Source: an uncultured Alistipes sp. (GTDB lineage: Bacteria > Bacteroidota > Bacteroidia > Bacteroidales > Rikenellaceae). Taken from it: a DNA stretch of 51,244 nucleotides. Each line of letters begins with the position of its first letter. Position 1 is the stretch's first letter. Where the stretch lies: the NCBI GenBank assembly GCA_900546005.1, contig URBJ01000004.1, positions 1-51,244 on the forward strand, in the 5' to 3' direction. The notes below the pieces were generated by a model. That model was not told the DNA's origin. It worked only from the letters and a program-made list of their open reading frames with translations, and searched no databases. Shown one piece after another: positions 24,715 through 33,158 of this stretch. Both the position numbers and the translations under genes were made by a program.

Positions 24715-25884
24715 ATGACAGCATCCACCAACAAACGACTCCTTGCCCTCGATATTCTACGCGGGATGACTATTGCCGGAATGATTCTGGTCAACAATCC
24801 GGGTAGTTGGGGAGCCATTTATGCACCGTTACGGCATGCGGCATGGAACGGACTGACCCCGACCGATCTGGTCTTCCCGTTTTTCATGTTCATCATGGGA
24901 ATTTCGACCTACCTTTCGCTGAATAAATATCACTTCCGCCCGGAAGGAACGGTCATCCGGAAGATCATCCGCCGTACGGTCGTCATCTTCCTGATCGGAC
25001 TCGGCATCGGATGGTTCTCCCGTTTCTGCAATACGTTCTATGCCTTGGGCAGCGAGGATATATCGTTCTGGGAACGCCTCGGACGCTCGTGCTGGACGTT
25101 TGACCGGATGCGCATCCTCGGCGTTCTGCCGCGACTGGCCCTCTGCTACGGAGCCGCCGCCCTGATCGCCGTCACGGTTCGACATAACCGGATTCCGTGG
25201 ATCATTGGAATCCTGCTGTGCGGATATGCCGTTATCCTGTGGGTCGGACACGGATTCGAAATCTCCGAAGCCAACATCGTCGGCGTGGTGGACCGCGCGA
25301 TACTCGGACCGGCACACATGTACCGCGAAGGGGACCTCGCATTCGATCCCGAAGGATTGCTCAGCACGTTGCCTGCAATCGCCCATGTACTGATCGGCTT
25401 TTGTTGTGGGAAACTGATCTGCACCCCGGCCAAAACCTCCGACCAACTGTTAAAACTGTTCTTGATCGGCTCTGTGATGATGCTCGTCGGCTGGCTGCTC
25501 AGCTACGGATGCCCGATCAATAAAAAGGTGTGGTCTCCGACGTTCGTCCTGATGACTTGTGGCATGGCCTCCTCGCTGCTGGCCCTGCTCATCTGGATCA
25601 TCGACGTAAAAGGGAAAAAACGGTGGAGCCTCTTCTTCGAATCGTTCGGCATCAATCCGCTGTTTCTGTACGTCACGGCCTCCATTCTGGCCATCCTGTT
25701 GGGGGCCATCCACATCCCTCACGGAACAGAAAACATAAGCCTCCACGGGGCTCTCTATCAATTGGGACTCGAACCTTTGTTCGGACCGACGCTCGGATCA
25801 CTGGCCTACGCCCTGCTTTTTGTCGGGGTCAACTGGTTGATCGGGTACCCTTTGTATAAACATAAAATCTACATCAAGATATGA
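24715..25884 (+). CDS. DUF5009 / NagX-type inner-membrane protein (HGSNAT-like)
   Basis: 389 residues with about 10 membrane helices. The N-terminal signature RLLALDILRGMTIAGMILVN, followed by RHAAWNGLTPTDLVFPFFMFIMG, is that of the COG4299/DUF5009 group, related to the heparan-alpha-glucosaminide N-acetyltransferase membrane domain. The histidine of RHAAW is the conserved histidine position of that group. Members recur in GlcNAc and peptidoglycan-sugar operons, but whether they transport sugars or transfer acetyl groups across the membrane is not settled to my knowledge. Here it sits between the amidase and the sugar kinase and overlaps the kinase start by 4 bases (ATGA). That makes it the least understood member of the operon. 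Confidence 0.85.
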   Translation: MTASTNKRLLALDILRGMTIAGMILVNNPGSWGAIYAPLRHAAWNGLTPTDLVFPFFMFIMGISTYLSLNKYHFRPEGTVIRKIIRRTVVIFLIGLGIGWFSRFCNTFYALGSEDISFWERLGRSCWTFDRMRILGVLPRLALCYGAAALIAVTVRHNRIPWIIGILLCGYAVILWVGHGFEISEANIVGVVDRAILGPAHMYREGDLAFDPEGLLSTLPAIAHVLIGFCCGKLICTPAKTSDQLLKLFLIGSVMMLVGWLLSYGCPINKKVWSPTFVLMTCGMASSLLALLIWIIDVKGKKRWSLFFESFGINPLFLYVTASILAILLGAIHIPHGTENISLHGALYQLGLEPLFGPTLGSLAYALLFVGVNWLIGYPLYKHKIYIKI

Positions 25885-26726
25885 TTCTATTGGCAGACAG
25901 CGGCTCAACCAAGACCGATTGGTGCATAGCCGAAAACAACTCCATTCAGAAACGCATTTCAACGCGGGGCACCAACCCCTTTTTCCAGACTCCGGACGAG
26001 ATCGAACGTGAGATAGCCTCCGAACTGGTTCCAGCAACGGCAGGTTTCCCGATCGACAGGATCTTTTTCTACGGAGCCGGATGTGCGTTTCCCGAAAAAA
26101 ACGAAATCATCCGGGCCGCATTGGCCGCCCACTTTCCTACGGCCGCAATCGAGATCAACAGCGACATGCTGGCCGCTGCAAGGGCACTTTGTCAGCGATC
26201 GGCCGGAATCGCCTGCATTTTGGGAACCGGATCCAACTCCTGTTATTACGACGGGAAACAGATCTGCAACAACGTTTCGCCATTGGGATTCATTCTCGGA
26301 GACGAAGGCAGCGGAGCCGTTTTGGGCCGGCGGTTGGTGGGCGATTGTCTGAAAAATCAACTGCTCTCCCCGCTGAAGGAAAAATTTCTCGAACGGTTCG
26401 ATCTGACCCCAGCCACCATCTTGGAACGCGTCTACAAACGCCCTTTCCCCAACCGTTTTCTGGCCAGTCTATCGCCATTTATCGCCGAGAACCTCCAGAT
26501 TCCCGAAATCCGACGTATCGTATCGGAAGGATTTACCGACTTTTTCCGGCGCAACGTCATGCAATACGACCGCTATGCTGAGCTTCCGATCCACTTCACC
26601 GGCTCCATCGCCTACTACTACCGGCCGATTCTGGAGGAGTGCGCCCAACAAATGAAACTACGGATCGGAACGATCCTGCGAGCCCCGATGGAGGGTCTCG
26701 TAACCTATCACTCGATCGACGAATAA
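25881..26726 (+). CDS. murK: MurK-like N-acetylsugar kinase (BadF/BadG ATPase family)
   Basis: 281 residues of the BadF/BadG/BcrA/BcrD (ASKHA) fold. The phosphate-1 loop ADSGSTKTDW starts at residue 5, the phosphate-2 region is GTGSNSCYYD, and the adenosine-side motif is LGDEGSGAVLGRRLVGD. Homologs phosphorylate GlcNAc or MurNAc at O6. In Tannerella the murTKQ kinase MurK is MurNAc-specific. Because the following gene is murQ, which uses MurNAc-6-phosphate, MurNAc is the likeliest substrate here, though GlcNAc kinase activity cannot be excluded. Start ATG overlaps the DUF5009 stop, implying translational coupling. Gene name is by context and homology. Confidence 0.85.
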   Translation: MILLADSGSTKTDWCIAENNSIQKRISTRGTNPFFQTPDEIEREIASELVPATAGFPIDRIFFYGAGCAFPEKNEIIRAALAAHFPTAAIEINSDMLAAARALCQRSAGIACILGTGSNSCYYDGKQICNNVSPLGFILGDEGSGAVLGRRLVGDCLKNQLLSPLKEKFLERFDLTPATILERVYKRPFPNRFLASLSPFIAENLQIPEIRRIVSEGFTDFFRRNVMQYDRYAELPIHFTGSIAYYYRPILEECAQQMKLRIGTILRAPMEGLVTYHSIDE

Positions 26727-26739
26727 AAACATAGGATTT

Positions 26740-27561
26740 ATGACATTTGTAAAAATTACCGAGCAGCCATCGCTCTACGACAATCTGGAGGATCAACCGA
26801 TCCGTACCCTGCTCGAAGAGATCAATCAGGAGGACCGGAAGGTTCCAGAGGCCGTTGCCAAAGCTATTCCCCAAATTGAGAAACTGGTCACAGCCATCGT
26901 CGAACGCATGAAACAAGGCGGACGGATCTTCTACATGGGAGCCGGAACGAGCGGTCGGCTCGGCGTACTGGACGCATCGGAAATTCCGCCGACCTTCGGT
27001 ATGCCCCCGACATTAGTGATCGGGCTGATCGCAGGAGGCGATACGGCACTGCGCAATCCGGTAGAGCACGCAGAAGACGATCCGGAGCAGGGGTGGAAAG
27101 AGCTTCAGGAGCGCAACATCAATCAACTGGATACGGTCATAGGAATTGCTGCATCGGGGACGACTCCCTACGTAATCGGAGCACTTCACAGAGCCCGCGA
27201 ACACGGCATCCTTACGGCCTGTATCTGCAGCAATCCCGACTCTCCGATGGCGGCCGAGGCCGATATTCCGATCGAAATGATCGTGGGTCCGGAGTTTGTT
27301 ACGGGAAGCTCCCGGATGAAGTCGGGAACCGGACAAAAGCTGATCTGCAACATGATTACAACGACAACGATGATCAAGTTGGGCCGGGTCAAGGGCAACC
27401 GAATGGTCAACATGCAGTTGTCGAACAACAAGCTGGTCGACCGCGGAACGCGCATGGTCCGCGACGAATTGGGACTTCCATACGAAGAAGCCAAAACCCT
27501 GCTGTTGCAATACGGTTCGGCCCGCAAAGCCATCGAAGCCTACCGCAACGAACATCGATAA
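26740..27561 (+). CDS. murQ: N-acetylmuramic acid 6-phosphate etherase
   Basis: 273 residues, SIS-domain etherase that removes D-lactate from MurNAc-6-phosphate to give GlcNAc-6-phosphate in the cytoplasm, joining wall recycling to amino-sugar metabolism. Diagnostic segments are MGAGTSGRLGVLDASEIPPTFG (family signature, with the catalytic glutamate of SEIPP), NPVEHAEDD, which carries the second acidic site, GIAASGTTPYVIGA, and GPEFVTGSSRMKSGTGQK. It is slightly shorter than the 298-residue E. coli protein, ending soon after the SIS domain (LLQYGSARKAIEAYRN), the common Bacteroidota form. Last gene of the operon, 13 bases after murK, followed by the long-loop terminator at 27606. Confidence 0.95.
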   Translation: MTFVKITEQPSLYDNLEDQPIRTLLEEINQEDRKVPEAVAKAIPQIEKLVTAIVERMKQGGRIFYMGAGTSGRLGVLDASEIPPTFGMPPTLVIGLIAGGDTALRNPVEHAEDDPEQGWKELQERNINQLDTVIGIAASGTTPYVIGALHRAREHGILTACICSNPDSPMAAEADIPIEMIVGPEFVTGSSRMKSGTGQKLICNMITTTTMIKLGRVKGNRMVNMQLSNNKLVDRGTRMVRDELGLPYEEAKTLLLQYGSARKAIEAYRNEHR

Positions 27562-27605
27562 AAACAGCGACACGATAATCTCATAAACCTCTTCGGGGTA
27601 AGAAC

Positions 27606-27677
27606 AAACGGTCTGAATCGACCTTGTGATCCGATACTTTTCTTTCGGCTCCGGCAAACGATTCAGGCCGTTTTTTT
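27606..27677 (+). terminator. Long-loop terminator after murQ
   Basis: AAACGGTCTGAATCG (27606-27620) pairs with CGATTCAGGCCGTTT (27659-27673): 15 base pairs with one G-U wobble, then T to 27677. The 38-base loop is unusually long for an intrinsic terminator. The -7 box of surE (27680-27687) directly follows the T-run. Confidence 0.7.
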
Positions 27678-27679
27678 GC

Positions 27680-27687
27680 TACCTTTG
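27680..27687 (+). promoter_or_regulatory. -7 box for surE
   Basis: TACCTTTG matches TAnnTTTG, 20 bases before the surE start. The upstream arm of the promoter lies within the murQ terminator, so the two elements share DNA. Confidence 0.5.
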
Positions 27688-27706
27688 CAGGGAATTAAGC
27701 GAGATT

Positions 27707-28483
27707 ATGGATAAAAAACCTTTGATTTTTCTGACGAACGACGACGGGGTCCATGCAAAAGGCCTTCGAGAGCTGATGACCACTCTCCAACCGTTGGGAC
27801 GGCTCTTCGTCGTCGCCCCCCAAACCGCACAAAGCGGGATGTCACACGCCATTACCATGACACGTCCGTTGTTCCTTCAAAAACTCGAAGATACACCGGA
27901 GCGCATCGTCTACTCCTGCAACGGAACCCCGGTAGATTGTGTCAAAATCGCTTTCGACTACCTGATATCGCAGGGCGAACGCCCGACATTGGCCGTTTCG
28001 GGAATCAATCATGGAGCGAATTCAGCCATCAATGTGCTCTACTCTGGCACGATGGGTGCAACCATCGAAACAAGTTTCTATGATATTCCGGCCATCGGAT
28101 TTTCGCTGCTCGACCACCACGAGGATGCCGATTTTTCGACCGCCTGCATCTACGTGGATCGCATCGTCCGCAAGGTGATGTCCGAATCGATCGAGAAGCC
28201 CTTATGTCTGAACGTCAACATTCCCAACCTGCCGGCAGCCGAAATCAAGGGAATCATGCCCTGCCGTCAGAACCGGGGATACTGGCGTGAGAAGTTCGAA
28301 CGGAGAACCAATCCGCAGGGCCGCGACTACTACTGGTTGAGCGGATACTTCTATAATACCGAACCCGAAGCCCGCGATACGGATGAATGGGCCTTGAACA
28401 ACGGTTACGTCTCCGTCGTACCGATTCAAGTCGATCTGACCCACTACACACAATTGGAACAGATCAGACAATGGAATTTTTAA
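27707..28483 (+). CDS. surE: 5'/3'-nucleotidase SurE
   Basis: 258 residues. SurE is a divalent-metal-dependent phosphatase acting on nucleoside monophosphates, associated with stress and stationary-phase survival. The N-terminal metal-binding motif FLTNDDGVHAKGL is diagnostic (the paired aspartates), followed by VVAPQTAQSGMSHAIT, CNGTPVDCVKIA, SGINHGANSAINVLYSGTMGA and LNVNIPNLP. The ATG at 27707 (MDKKPLIFLTNDDG) is chosen; an in-frame ATG 27 codons upstream lies inside the terminator hairpin. Length is typical. It appears to stand alone, between the salvage operon terminator and the efflux promoter. Confidence 0.95.
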   Translation: MDKKPLIFLTNDDGVHAKGLRELMTTLQPLGRLFVVAPQTAQSGMSHAITMTRPLFLQKLEDTPERIVYSCNGTPVDCVKIAFDYLISQGERPTLAVSGINHGANSAINVLYSGTMGATIETSFYDIPAIGFSLLDHHEDADFSTACIYVDRIVRKVMSESIEKPLCLNVNIPNLPAAEIKGIMPCRQNRGYWREKFERRTNPQGRDYYWLSGYFYNTEPEARDTDEWALNNGYVSVVPIQVDLTHYTQLEQIRQWNF

Positions 28484-28612
28484 CAGACTCTTCATCTACC
28501 TAAAACTTCGCACTCAACAAAACTGTACTCTGATTAACAACAGTTTATAAAATTTCTTGACAAAAGAAAAAAAGGGAAGGGTCATGATCGCCAAAAAAAA
28601 CCGAAAAACTTT

Positions 28613-28642
28613 TTTGGTTTTTAAGTTTTCTTATTACTTTTG
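28613..28642 (+). promoter_or_regulatory. Promoter of the RND efflux operon
   Basis: TTTG (28613-28616), 18 bases, then TACTTTTG (28635-28642), close to consensus. The leader is about 90 bases and contains a 7-bp inverted repeat, TATCCTT (28673-28679) and AAGGATA (28685-28691), which could be a small hairpin or operator. No regulator gene is adjacent. Confidence 0.65.
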
Positions 28643-28740
28643 CCACACAATTATTTGTGGAATTGTACGTTATATCCTTGTTATAAGGATAGATACAAAA
28701 CATTCAGTGAAAAGGAATTACATAAAATAATACAAGAATT

Positions 28741-29940
28741 ATGAAATTGCGAAAATCAATGCTCAATCAAGCACAACGGGGCACACTGATAGCTGCTCTG
28801 GGAATCAGCATGTTATCATGCGGACAAAATCAGCAGAACGGGATGTCGAATCAGGCACCGGAATATGCGGTAATGACCGTAGACACCTCCAAAGTCGATC
28901 TGAACACCTCCTATTCCGCGAAACTTCGTGGAAAACAGGATATAGAAATCCGTCCGAATGTCAGCGGATTCATCACGAAAGTGTGCGTCGACGAGGGAGC
29001 CACCGTTAAAAAGGGTGAAACGCTTTTCATAATCGATCCGGTACAATACGAAGAGGCCGTAAAGGTAGCAGAAGCAGCGGTCAATGTAGCCAAAGCGAAC
29101 GTGGCTACCGCAGAGCTAACTGCTGAAAACAAACGCGAGCTGGCCCGGAAAAACATCATCAGCCAATACGACTTGCAAACGGCCGAAAACTCGTTGGCTT
29201 CACAAAAGGCAAATCTGGCTCAAGCTGAAGCCCAGCTGATCAATGCCCGCAAGGATCTCTCCTATACGCGCGTAACCAGCCCGTCCAACGGAGTCGTAGG
29301 TAAAATTCCCTTCCGTGTCGGTAGTTTGGTAGGCCCCACAACCGCCGTCGCACTGACCACCGTGGCCGACGTGTCGGAAATCATCGCTTACTTCTCCCTG
29401 AACGAGAAAGAGGTGATGGCGCTGACCAAGAACAACGACGGCAAGACCTCAAAAACGATCGAGGAGATGCCGGAAGTCGAACTGCAACTCCCGGACGGTT
29501 CGATCTATCCGTACAAAGGAAAGATCATCACGGTAAGCGGTATTTTCGACGATGCAACGGGCTCCGCCAGCGTACGTGCAGCGTTCCCCAACAAAGAGAA
29601 CCTGTTGCGCAGCGGTGGTTCGGGTGTCGTTCTGATTCCTGAGAAGGACAACGAAGCACTGGTTATTCCGCAAAATGCCGTATCCGAAATCCAAGATAAA
29701 CGATACGTATTCGTCGTTACGGACAGTTCGACGGTGGCCCAAACAGAGATTCAGGTTCTGTCGATCAACGACGGGCAGCAGTTCGTTGTCACCTCGGGTC
29801 TGAAACCCGGTGACAGAATCGTGACCGAAGGTGTCGGAACGACCGTTCGCAACAACATGAAGATCACTCCGATTACACCCGAACAGGCAAAAGCCAAACT
29901 ACAGGGTGCCATTCAACAAGCAACAGGATCCGCTAAATAG
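28741..29940 (+). CDS. RND efflux periplasmic adaptor (membrane fusion lipoprotein)
   Basis: 399 residues with lipobox MLSC (acylated C27), so an inner-membrane-anchored adaptor of the AcrA/MexA type. Domains follow the usual order: lipoyl half (IRPNVSGFITKVCVDEGATVKKG), a coiled-coil hairpin (about residues 100-175, Ala/Glu/Lys-rich, with NVAKANVATAEL and LASQKANLAQAEAQL), the second lipoyl half (YTRVTSPSNGVVGKIPFRVG), a beta-barrel (LQLPDGSIYPYKGKIITVSG) and a membrane-proximal domain (PGDRIVTEGV). It bridges the inner-membrane pump and the outer-membrane channel encoded by the next two genes, 39 bases downstream. Export substrates unknown. Confidence 0.94.
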   Translation: MKLRKSMLNQAQRGTLIAALGISMLSCGQNQQNGMSNQAPEYAVMTVDTSKVDLNTSYSAKLRGKQDIEIRPNVSGFITKVCVDEGATVKKGETLFIIDPVQYEEAVKVAEAAVNVAKANVATAELTAENKRELARKNIISQYDLQTAENSLASQKANLAQAEAQLINARKDLSYTRVTSPSNGVVGKIPFRVGSLVGPTTAVALTTVADVSEIIAYFSLNEKEVMALTKNNDGKTSKTIEEMPEVELQLPDGSIYPYKGKIITVSGIFDDATGSASVRAAFPNKENLLRSGGSGVVLIPEKDNEALVIPQNAVSEIQDKRYVFVVTDSSTVAQTEIQVLSINDGQQFVVTSGLKPGDRIVTEGVGTTVRNNMKITPITPEQAKAKLQGAIQQATGSAK

Positions 29941-29979
29941 TATTAGGGAGTGTCGAATTCATTAAAAAAACGTTAAACC

Positions 29980-32900
29980 ATGAAACTAGACAGATTTATA
30001 AAACGCCCGGTACTATCGACGGTCGTTTCGATCCTGATCGTCATATTGGGTATATTGGGACTTTTCTCACTTCCGGTTATCCAGTATCCTGATATCGCAC
30101 CTCCGACCGTACGGGTCAGCACATCCTACACCGGAGCCAATGCACAGACCGTACTGAACAGTGTGATTGCACCGTTGGAGGAACAGATCAACGGTGTGGA
30201 AGACATGCTCTACATGACTTCTACCGCTTCGAACAACGGTGAAGCCTCCATCGAGGTCTACTTCAAACAGGGAACCGATCCGGATATGGCCGCCGTGAAC
30301 GTACAGAACCGTGTGGCCAAAGCCCAAGGTTTGCTGCCAGCCGAGGTAACAAAAGTGGGTGTGATCACGAGTAAACGTCAAACCAGTATGTTGCTCGGTT
30401 TTACCCTTTACAGCTCGGATGACCGCTACGACGAAACGTTCCTTTACAACTACGCCGAAATCAACTTGATTCCTCAAGTACAACGTGTACCGGGAGTAGG
30501 AGACGCCATGGTCATGGGTGGTAGCTACGCCATGCGTATCTGGCTGAAACCCGACGTTATGGCCCAATATGGACTGATGCCATCTGACATCTCTGCAATT
30601 CTGGCTGAACAGAACATCGAGGCAGCCCCGGGACAGTTCGGCGAAAGCGGCGATCAGTCGTTCCAATATATCATGCGTTACAAAGGCCGTCTGGAGACTC
30701 CCGAGGAGTTTGAAGACATGGTCGTATATGCAACGAACGACGGTGAAGTACTGAGACTGAAGGACATCGCTCGTGTTGAAATGGGCGGTCTCTCCTATGG
30801 TTTCGGTACACGATCGAACGGTCACCCCGGTGTGACTGCGATGATTTTCCAAACCGCAGGTTCAAACGCCACGGAGATTATCGAAGATATCAAAGTCATT
30901 CTGAAAAATGCGGAAGGCGATCTTCCTCCCGGAGTAAAATGCGATATCCTGCTCGATACGAGCGACTTTCTTAACGCATCCATCCACGAAGTGTTGAAGA
31001 CCCTGATCGAAGCCTTTATCCTGGTGTTCATTGTCGTCTTCATCTTCCTTCAGGATTTCCGATCGACACTGATCCCTGCAATCGCAATTCCGGTGGCCTT
31101 GATCGGTACGTTCTTCGTACTCTACCTGATCGGCTTCAGCATCAACCTTCTGACCCTTTGTGCCCTTATCCTTGCGATTGCCATCGTCGTCGATGATGCC
31201 ATCGTCGTCGTCGAGGCCGTCCACGCAAAACTGGACCAAGGCTACAAATCACCTGTCAAGGCTTCTATCGACGCCATGAGCGAGATCGGTAGCGCGATCG
31301 TATCGATTACGCTCGTCATGATGGCCGTGTTCATTCCGGTAAGTTTCATGACCGGTACATCCGGTACCTTCTACCGTCAGTTCGGTCTGACCATGGCGAT
31401 CGCAATCGGTATCTCGGCTATCAACGCCTTGACGCTGAGTCCTGCACTTTGTGCCCTTTTCTTGAAGCCTCATAAAGCAGAGGATGGTACGAAAAAACTG
31501 AGTCTGATCAAACGTTTCCACAAAGCCTTCAACACAGCGTATGACTTGACGCTCAAAAAGTATAAAGGCGGTGTCGACTTCATCATCAAACGTCGCTGGC
31601 TTGCATTCTCCATTGTGGGTATCAGTATTGTTGCTTTGGTTTGGTTGATGAGAATCACACCGACCGGTATGGTCCCCAATGAGGATACCGGATCGTTCTT
31701 CGTTGCAGTCAGCATGCCGCCCGCAACCTCTCTGGAGAAAACCGAAGCCGCTTTGGCCCAAATCGACAGCTTGATTGGAGCCAACCCCGCAGTGAGAGCC
31801 CGCACGGAGATTGCCGGATATAGTTTCATCGGAGGTCAAGGTAGCTCCTACGGTACATTCATTTGTAAGCTGAAAGATTGGTCGGAACGAACCGAGGAGG
31901 GACAAGACGTCAACTCGATTATCAATACGCTACAGATGCAAATCAGCACGTTGGTCAAGAATGCGACAGCTTTCGTATTCGCGCCGCCTATGGTACCGGG
32001 TTACAGTGCATCGAACGGATTCGAGCTCAGTCTGCAGGATAAAACGGGAGGCGACATCAACGACTTCAACAACATTGCCAACCAGTTTATCATGGAGCTG
32101 AACAAACGGCCAGAGATTGCCGCTGCCTACACCTCATTCAGCGCAGACTTCCCGCAATATATGGTAGATATCGATGTAGCCAAGTGTAAACAGGCCGGAA
32201 TCAGCCCGAGCACCCTGCTTACCGCTCTTCAAGGATACTACGGAGGTCTGTATGCATCGAACTTCAACCGTTTCGGACGTTTGTACCGTGTCATGATTCA
32301 GGCCGACGCCAACTACCGGCTCAATCCCGAAACCTTGAACAAGATCATGATCCGTAACGGAGAGGAGATGGCTCCAATCACCCAGTTCATTACCCTCAGA
32401 AAGGTGTATGGTCCGGATAACATCTCCCGATTCAACATGTACACCTCCATTAAGGTCAACGGTTTGCCGGCTCCGGGATACAGCTCAGGTGAAGCCATCC
32501 AAGCCATCCAAGAGGTGGCCGACAACACTCTGCCCACAGGCTACGGATTCGAGTTCTCGGGTATGACCCGTGAGGAGCAATCTTCCAGCAGCAGTACTAC
32601 GGCCATCATCTTCGCACTCTGTTTGGTCTTCGTCTACCTGTTGCTGAGTGCACAGTACGAAAGCTACATCCTGCCACTCGTCGTGATTCTGTCGATCCCG
32701 GCCGGTCTTGCGGGTAGCTTCATCTTCGCTCAATTCATGGGCGTTGAGAACAACATCTACATGCAGATCGCCTTGATCATGTTGATCGGACTGTTGGCCA
32801 AGAATGCCATCCTGATCACCGAGTTCGCCCTCGAACGTAGGCAGACCGGTATGAGCATCGTTGCCGCAGCCGTCATGGGAGCGTCGGCCCGACTCCGTCC

Positions 32901-33156
32901 TATCCTGATGACCTCGTTGGCCATGATCGTCGGACTGCTTCCTATGATGTTCGCATCGGGTGTAGGTGCCAACGGTAACAGCACGCTGGGTACGGGTGCC
33001 ATCGGAGGTATGTTGATCGGTATGATCTGCCAGATCTTTGTGGTTCCGGCACTCTTCGTAGCCTTCGAACACCTGCAAGAGAAGTTCAAACCGATCCATT
33101 GGGACGATACGGACAACTCCAACATCAAAGACGAAATCGAACAATACACCAAATAG
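29980..33156 (+). CDS. RND multidrug efflux pump (HAE1, AcrB type)
   Basis: 1058 residues, the full length of hydrophobe/amphiphile exporters, with 12 membrane helices and two large periplasmic loops. The start MKLDRFIKRPVLSTVVSILI is canonical. Proton-relay residues are visible: the adjacent aspartates D405 and D406 in AIAIVVDDAIVVVEAV, and the lysine in IGLLAKNAILITEFALE on helix 10. Other family segments are PDIAPPTVRVSTSYTGA, ASIDAMSEIGSAIVSITLV and LRPILMTSLAMIVGLLPMM. It uses the proton gradient to expel drugs, bile salts or similar amphiphiles with the flanking adaptor and channel. The next gene begins 2 bases after its stop. Confidence 0.96.
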   Translation: MKLDRFIKRPVLSTVVSILIVILGILGLFSLPVIQYPDIAPPTVRVSTSYTGANAQTVLNSVIAPLEEQINGVEDMLYMTSTASNNGEASIEVYFKQGTDPDMAAVNVQNRVAKAQGLLPAEVTKVGVITSKRQTSMLLGFTLYSSDDRYDETFLYNYAEINLIPQVQRVPGVGDAMVMGGSYAMRIWLKPDVMAQYGLMPSDISAILAEQNIEAAPGQFGESGDQSFQYIMRYKGRLETPEEFEDMVVYATNDGEVLRLKDIARVEMGGLSYGFGTRSNGHPGVTAMIFQTAGSNATEIIEDIKVILKNAEGDLPPGVKCDILLDTSDFLNASIHEVLKTLIEAFILVFIVVFIFLQDFRSTLIPAIAIPVALIGTFFVLYLIGFSINLLTLCALILAIAIVVDDAIVVVEAVHAKLDQGYKSPVKASIDAMSEIGSAIVSITLVMMAVFIPVSFMTGTSGTFYRQFGLTMAIAIGISAINALTLSPALCALFLKPHKAEDGTKKLSLIKRFHKAFNTAYDLTLKKYKGGVDFIIKRRWLAFSIVGISIVALVWLMRITPTGMVPNEDTGSFFVAVSMPPATSLEKTEAALAQIDSLIGANPAVRARTEIAGYSFIGGQGSSYGTFICKLKDWSERTEEGQDVNSIINTLQMQISTLVKNATAFVFAPPMVPGYSASNGFELSLQDKTGGDINDFNNIANQFIMELNKRPEIAAAYTSFSADFPQYMVDIDVAKCKQAGISPSTLLTALQGYYGGLYASNFNRFGRLYRVMIQADANYRLNPETLNKIMIRNGEEMAPITQFITLRKVYGPDNISRFNMYTSIKVNGLPAPGYSSGEAIQAIQEVADNTLPTGYGFEFSGMTREEQSSSSSTTAIIFALCLVFVYLLLSAQYESYILPLVVILSIPAGLAGSFIFAQFMGVENNIYMQIALIMLIGLLAKNAILITEFALERRQTGMSIVAAAVMGASARLRPILMTSLAMIVGLLPMMFASGVGANGNSTLGTGAIGGMLIGMICQIFVVPALFVAFEHLQEKFKPIHWDDTDNSNIKDEIEQYTK

Positions 33157-33158
33157 CA

